From Albibacterium sp963696875 (lineage in GTDB: Bacteria > Bacteroidota > Bacteroidia > Sphingobacteriales > Sphingobacteriaceae), in the NCBI GenBank assembly GCA_963696875.1, contig CAVOLQ010000001.1:620001-684000 (forward strand): 64,000 nucleotides of DNA. Reading direction: 5' to 3'. The notes below the pieces were generated by a model. That model was not told the DNA's origin. It saw nothing but the letters and a program-made list of their open reading frames with translations, and did not search any database. Numbering within the stretch: position 1 is the stretch's first letter; the number at the start of each line of letters is the position of its first letter. Shown one piece after another: positions 61,333 to 64,000 of this stretch. A program made the translations under genes and the position numbers.

Positions 61333-62622
61333 ATGGAAAATCTTATTGAATTTTTCTCTTTTGCCGATGCGAATATCCGCTACGTTGTCTTTGGCTCTAT
61401 GCTTTTAGCTGCTAGTTCTGCTATGGTAGGGGTGTTTATTGTGCTTCGGGAAAAGGCATTAGTTGGCGATGCCGTTGCGCATGGAGTCCTGCCCGGTATT
61501 TGTGCGTCATTTTTAATCTTTGAAACAAAAAATATTGTTTTGTTGATTATAGGTGCTTTTATTTCCGGTTGGCTCTCTTTGGTATTGATTGACTGGATTG
61601 TTAAGCAAACGAAAATAAAAAAAGATGCTGCAATTGGCATCGTACTTACCGTTTTCTTTGGCTTCGGTATTGTTTTACTGACTTTCATTCAGCATTCGGG
61701 GATTTCCTCTCAAAGTGGTCTAGATAGTTTTATTTTCGGAAAGGCTGCAGCTTTAGTGGGGAAAGATTTGATAGCCTTTTCTATTATTGCACTGGTTTTA
61801 ATCGTTTCAATAGTTAGTTTTTTCAAAGAGTTCACTTTGGTTTCTTTTGATGAGCCTTATGCAAAGGCTTTAGGCTTGCCCGTAGGAAAATTAGAACTTT
61901 TGCTAACTACCTTAACGGTTTTAGCGGTAGTAACCGGAATCACGGCAGTAGGGGTAGTATTAATGGCAGCGATGTTGATTACACCTGCTGCTGCGGCTCG
62001 TTTTTGGACGAATGATTTAAGGAAAATGATGGTGCTTTCTGCTATATTCGGTGCAATTTCAGGATTGTTAGGTGCCTATATATCATTTATAGCTCCTTCT
62101 ATGCCTACTGGTCCCTGGATGGTAGTAGTTTCCTCTTTTATTGCATTCTTTTCTTTCTTCTTCGCGCCTAAAGTGGGCATTATCTCAAGATCGAGCATGC
62201 AAAAAAGCAGAGGAAATATCATGCTGGAAGAGAATATCTTGAAAGTATTTTACCAACAAGGAGAAGAGAAAAAGGATTTTGGATTAGGCTGCACAACCGA
62301 ACAGCTTTTGTTTAACCGACCGATGCGAAAGGAATTGTTAGAAAAAGCCCTTCGAAGGCTTTATAGAAAAGACTTGCTATTAAAGGAAAATGATACTTGG
62401 TATCTTTCCCAACAAGGAATTTCAAGGTCGGCAAAGGTAGTGAGGCTGCATAGGTTGTGGGAGCTGTATCTTACAAAATATGCTGATATGGCGCCTGAAA
62501 ATGTTCATGAGAATGCGGAATTGATTGAACATATCATTACGCCAGAGTTAGAATTAGAATTGGAACATCAGTTGGGTTTTCCAGAAAAGGATCCACATAA
62601 TTCAATTATTCCTAGAATTTAA
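61333..62622 (+). CDS. Metal ABC permease fused to a DtxR/MntR-like domain
   Basis: This is a 429-residue protein. I took the ATG at 61333 (MENLIEFFSFADANI). Residues 1-285 form an ABC-3 type permease with about eight membrane segments, ending in FFFAPKVGIISRSSMQKS. Residues 295-429 are a soluble domain resembling DtxR/MntR regulators: LEENILKVFYQQGE, a winged-helix-like part (RKELLEKALRRLYRKDLL), then VVRLHRLWELYL and HENAELIEHIITPELELELE. The last pieces match the dimerisation and metal-ligand region of MntR (His of RLH, ExxEH) and the C-terminal LGFPEKDPHN. Whether it binds DNA is unknown; it could be a membrane-tied metal sensor. A second, plain permease follows. Confidence 0.88.
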   Translation: MENLIEFFSFADANIRYVVFGSMLLAASSAMVGVFIVLREKALVGDAVAHGVLPGICASFLIFETKNIVLLIIGAFISGWLSLVLIDWIVKQTKIKKDAAIGIVLTVFFGFGIVLLTFIQHSGISSQSGLDSFIFGKAAALVGKDLIAFSIIALVLIVSIVSFFKEFTLVSFDEPYAKALGLPVGKLELLLTTLTVLAVVTGITAVGVVLMAAMLITPAAAARFWTNDLRKMMVLSAIFGAISGLLGAYISFIAPSMPTGPWMVVVSSFIAFFSFFFAPKVGIISRSSMQKSRGNIMLEENILKVFYQQGEEKKDFGLGCTTEQLLFNRPMRKELLEKALRRLYRKDLLLKENDTWYLSQQGISRSAKVVRLHRLWELYLTKYADMAPENVHENAELIEHIITPELELELEHQLGFPEKDPHNSIIPRI

Positions 62623-62632
62623 TAGAAATAAA

Positions 62633-63529
62633 ATGATTGCATTTTGGATAATATTAACGGGTACATTGGTTGCGGTTTCAGCTGGTTTGCTGGGCTGCTT
62701 TTTAGTACTGCGAAAAATGAGTATGCTGGGCGATGCCATTAGTCACTCGGTCTTGCCTGGAATTGTCATTGCTGTTTTATTGAGCGGAAGTAGAGATCCT
62801 TTAACCATGGTCATTGGGGCAGGAATTTTAGGATTACTCACCACTTTCTTGATTGAGTTTTTTCAAAAGAAAGCTAAATTGCAATCCGATTCGTCCATAG
62901 GCGTTACCTTTACGTTTTTATTCGCTCTTGGTATTATTTTTATTAGTTTATTTGCAGGTTTTATCGATATTGATCAAGATTGTGTTTTGTATGGTGAAAT
63001 CGCCTATGTTCCAATTGATACCTGGATTTTGTCTAATGGAATCATTTTGGGTCCCCGCGCAGTTTACATTTTAGGTAGCTTATTGATATTAGTGGTTGTT
63101 TTTGTTATTGCTTTTTACAAACAGCTTGCAGTTACCTCTTTTGACCCCGCTTTTGCTTCTGCAATCGGAATTTCTACTGCCTTTTGGCATTATGCCCTGA
63201 TGAGCTTGGTTTCCATCACGACTGTCGTCTCTTTTGATTCGGTAGGTGCCATCCTTATTATTAATTTTTTAATTGGTCCGCCTTCGATCGCCTATTTACT
63301 GACCGGAGATTTGAAGAGAATGCTGATTTATACCGCTATTATTGGGGTTATAATTTCTGTTTTCGGGTATATGGTAGCTGCTTATTTTGATGTTTCTGTT
63401 GCAGGAAGTATGGCGAGCATAACAGGAGTTGTCTTTGCTTTAGTTTACTTTTATATTAAAAGAAAAGCAGGTTTATCAAAGCTAAGCCAGGAGAAAGTGA
63501 TTTTATCTGAAGAATTAAACAATGGCTAA
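62633..63529 (+). CDS. Metal ABC transporter permease
   Basis: This is the second permease of the metal importer, 298 residues, with about eight membrane segments. The family motif MSMLGDAISHSVLPGIVIAV is near residues 29-48, followed by QSDSSIGVTFTFLFALGIIF, TSFDPAFASAIGISTAFWHY and VSFDSVGAILIINFLIGPPS. It lacks the DtxR-like tail of its neighbour. It starts 10 bp after the fused permease. Its stop overlaps the trmN6 start by 8 bp, so the last gene may be coupled to this operon. Confidence 0.93.
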   Translation: MIAFWIILTGTLVAVSAGLLGCFLVLRKMSMLGDAISHSVLPGIVIAVLLSGSRDPLTMVIGAGILGLLTTFLIEFFQKKAKLQSDSSIGVTFTFLFALGIIFISLFAGFIDIDQDCVLYGEIAYVPIDTWILSNGIILGPRAVYILGSLLILVVVFVIAFYKQLAVTSFDPAFASAIGISTAFWHYALMSLVSITTVVSFDSVGAILIINFLIGPPSIAYLLTGDLKRMLIYTAIIGVIISVFGYMVAAYFDVSVAGSMASITGVVFALVYFYIKRKAGLSKLSQEKVILSEELNNG

Positions 63530-64000
63530 ATCAATCTTTCAATTCAAGCAGTTTGATATCGACCAAGAGGGGAGTGGCATGAAAATTAATACAGATGGTG
63601 TGTTATTGGCTGCAAAAACAAATGCTATTGCTCCAAAAACTATTCTTGATATCGGCACGGGTACGGGTGTGATTGCTTTAATGTTGGCCCAGCGTTTTCC
63701 TGATGCAGAGGTGCATGCTTTGGAGATAAATAAAGAGGCTTCTTTATGTGCTGAAAGAAATTTTAGGAATTCTGCTTTCTCAGAACGCTTGAGTTCGTTT
63801 CATAAAGATTTTCAGCATTTTGTTCCTCAAGTTAATTACGACTTGATTGTATCAAATCCGCCGTTCTTTATCAATTCACTAAAAAATCCAGATTTGACTA
63901 AAATGATTGCCCGACATGCCGGATCAGGCTTTTTTGAAAGTTTATTTTCAAAAAGCTTTGAATGGTTAACAGAAGATGGAACGTTTCAGTTAATTTGGCC
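63522..64000 (+). CDS. tRNA1(Val) A37 N6-methyltransferase (TrmN6/YfiC), 3' end outside window
   Basis: The frame starts at ATG 63522 and is open to the window end (159 codons seen). It begins SIFQFKQFDIDQEGSGMKIN, the TrmN6 head, with the SAM-binding motif ILDIGTGTGVIALMLAQRF and the catalytic VSNPPFF near residue 113. TrmN6 methylates A37 of tRNA1(Val) in E. coli. It overlaps the end of the metal permease by 8 bp. The visible part is well conserved and free of frameshifts. Confidence 0.88.
   Translation, partial: MAKSIFQFKQFDIDQEGSGMKINTDGVLLAAKTNAIAPKTILDIGTGTGVIALMLAQRFPDAEVHALEINKEASLCAERNFRNSAFSERLSSFHKDFQHFVPQVNYDLIVSNPPFFINSLKNPDLTKMIARHAGSGFFESLFSKSFEWLTEDGTFQLIW

Overview
The window is a stretch of chromosome from a member of the Bacteroidota, most likely a Sphingobacteriaceae-type organism (Pedobacter/Sphingobacterium relatives). 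The DNA is AT-rich, most genes lack a Shine-Dalgarno sequence, and several intergenic regions carry the Bacteroidota promoter form TTG-N19/20-TAnnTTTG. The gene content fits: type III glutamine synthetase, a short archaeal/eukaryotic-type ProRS, DUF4290, TIGR02757, a Bacteroidota-type AMP nucleosidase and Toluene_X/FadL-like outer membrane proteins. It is almost entirely core chromosome; the only clearly accessory-looking stretch is about 31.1-35.2 kb.

Layout. 1-7.9 kb: rpoB (5' end missing) and rpoC, then a strong terminator. 8.0-10.9 kb: a DUF3467 protein, a FadL-like porin and an SGNH-hydrolase lipoprotein. 10.9-15.4 kb (minus): dapD, threonylcarbamoyl-AMP synthase, CCA-adding enzyme, a pRiA4b-like protein and miaA. 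15.5-19.3 kb: an Hsp15-like S4 protein, an OmpH-like lipoprotein and gyrB (three frameshifts). 19.3-20.9 kb: rpsU, a XerC-like recombinase and hpf. 20.9-25.2 kb: a broken outer membrane protein, a low-complexity lipoprotein and proS. 25.2-28.7 kb: egtD and egtB (ergothioneine) divergent from a cystathionine gamma-synthase/lyase. 28.8-31.1 kb: a TIGR02757 protein and mnmE. 31.1-35.2 kb: small accessory genes and gene relics. 35.2-39.8 kb: a TolC/MacA/MacB-type efflux operon. 40.7-46.2 kb: tRNA-Leu, then tig, clpP, clpX and amn, all riddled with single-base indels, then an intact cysteine synthase/CBS-like gene. 46.3-56.4 kb (minus): a YceI lipoprotein, murA, DUF4290, a UvrD/PcrA helicase, rimK with its retropepsin-like partner, purM and glnN. 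56.7-64 kb (plus): DUF2784, purL, a metal ABC importer of four genes and the start of trmN6.

How genes connect. EgtB and EgtD form the two-gene ergothioneine core. The CBS-like enzyme at 45.2 kb and the CGS/CGL-like enzyme at 27.5 kb could together supply cysteine. purM and purL are purine steps. RpsU and Hpf both act on the ribosome, and both genes, unusually for this phylum, have strong Shine-Dalgarno sequences.

Most interesting signals. (1) A 19-bp near-consensus DtxR/IdeR box sits exactly between the -33 and -7 elements of the metal-importer promoter, and one permease of that operon carries a DtxR/MntR-like C-terminal domain. (2) A promoter-plus-leader module of roughly 160-190 bp, containing an extended inverted repeat, is duplicated in front of two unrelated envelope lipoproteins (OmpH-like at 16.7 kb, YceI at 46.9 kb). 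(3) rpsU and hpf have strong Shine-Dalgarno sequences in an otherwise SD-poor genome. (4) MurA has Asp instead of the fosfomycin-target Cys. (5) Frameshifts in essential genes (gyrB, tig, clpP, clpX) are more likely sequence errors than real pseudogenes.
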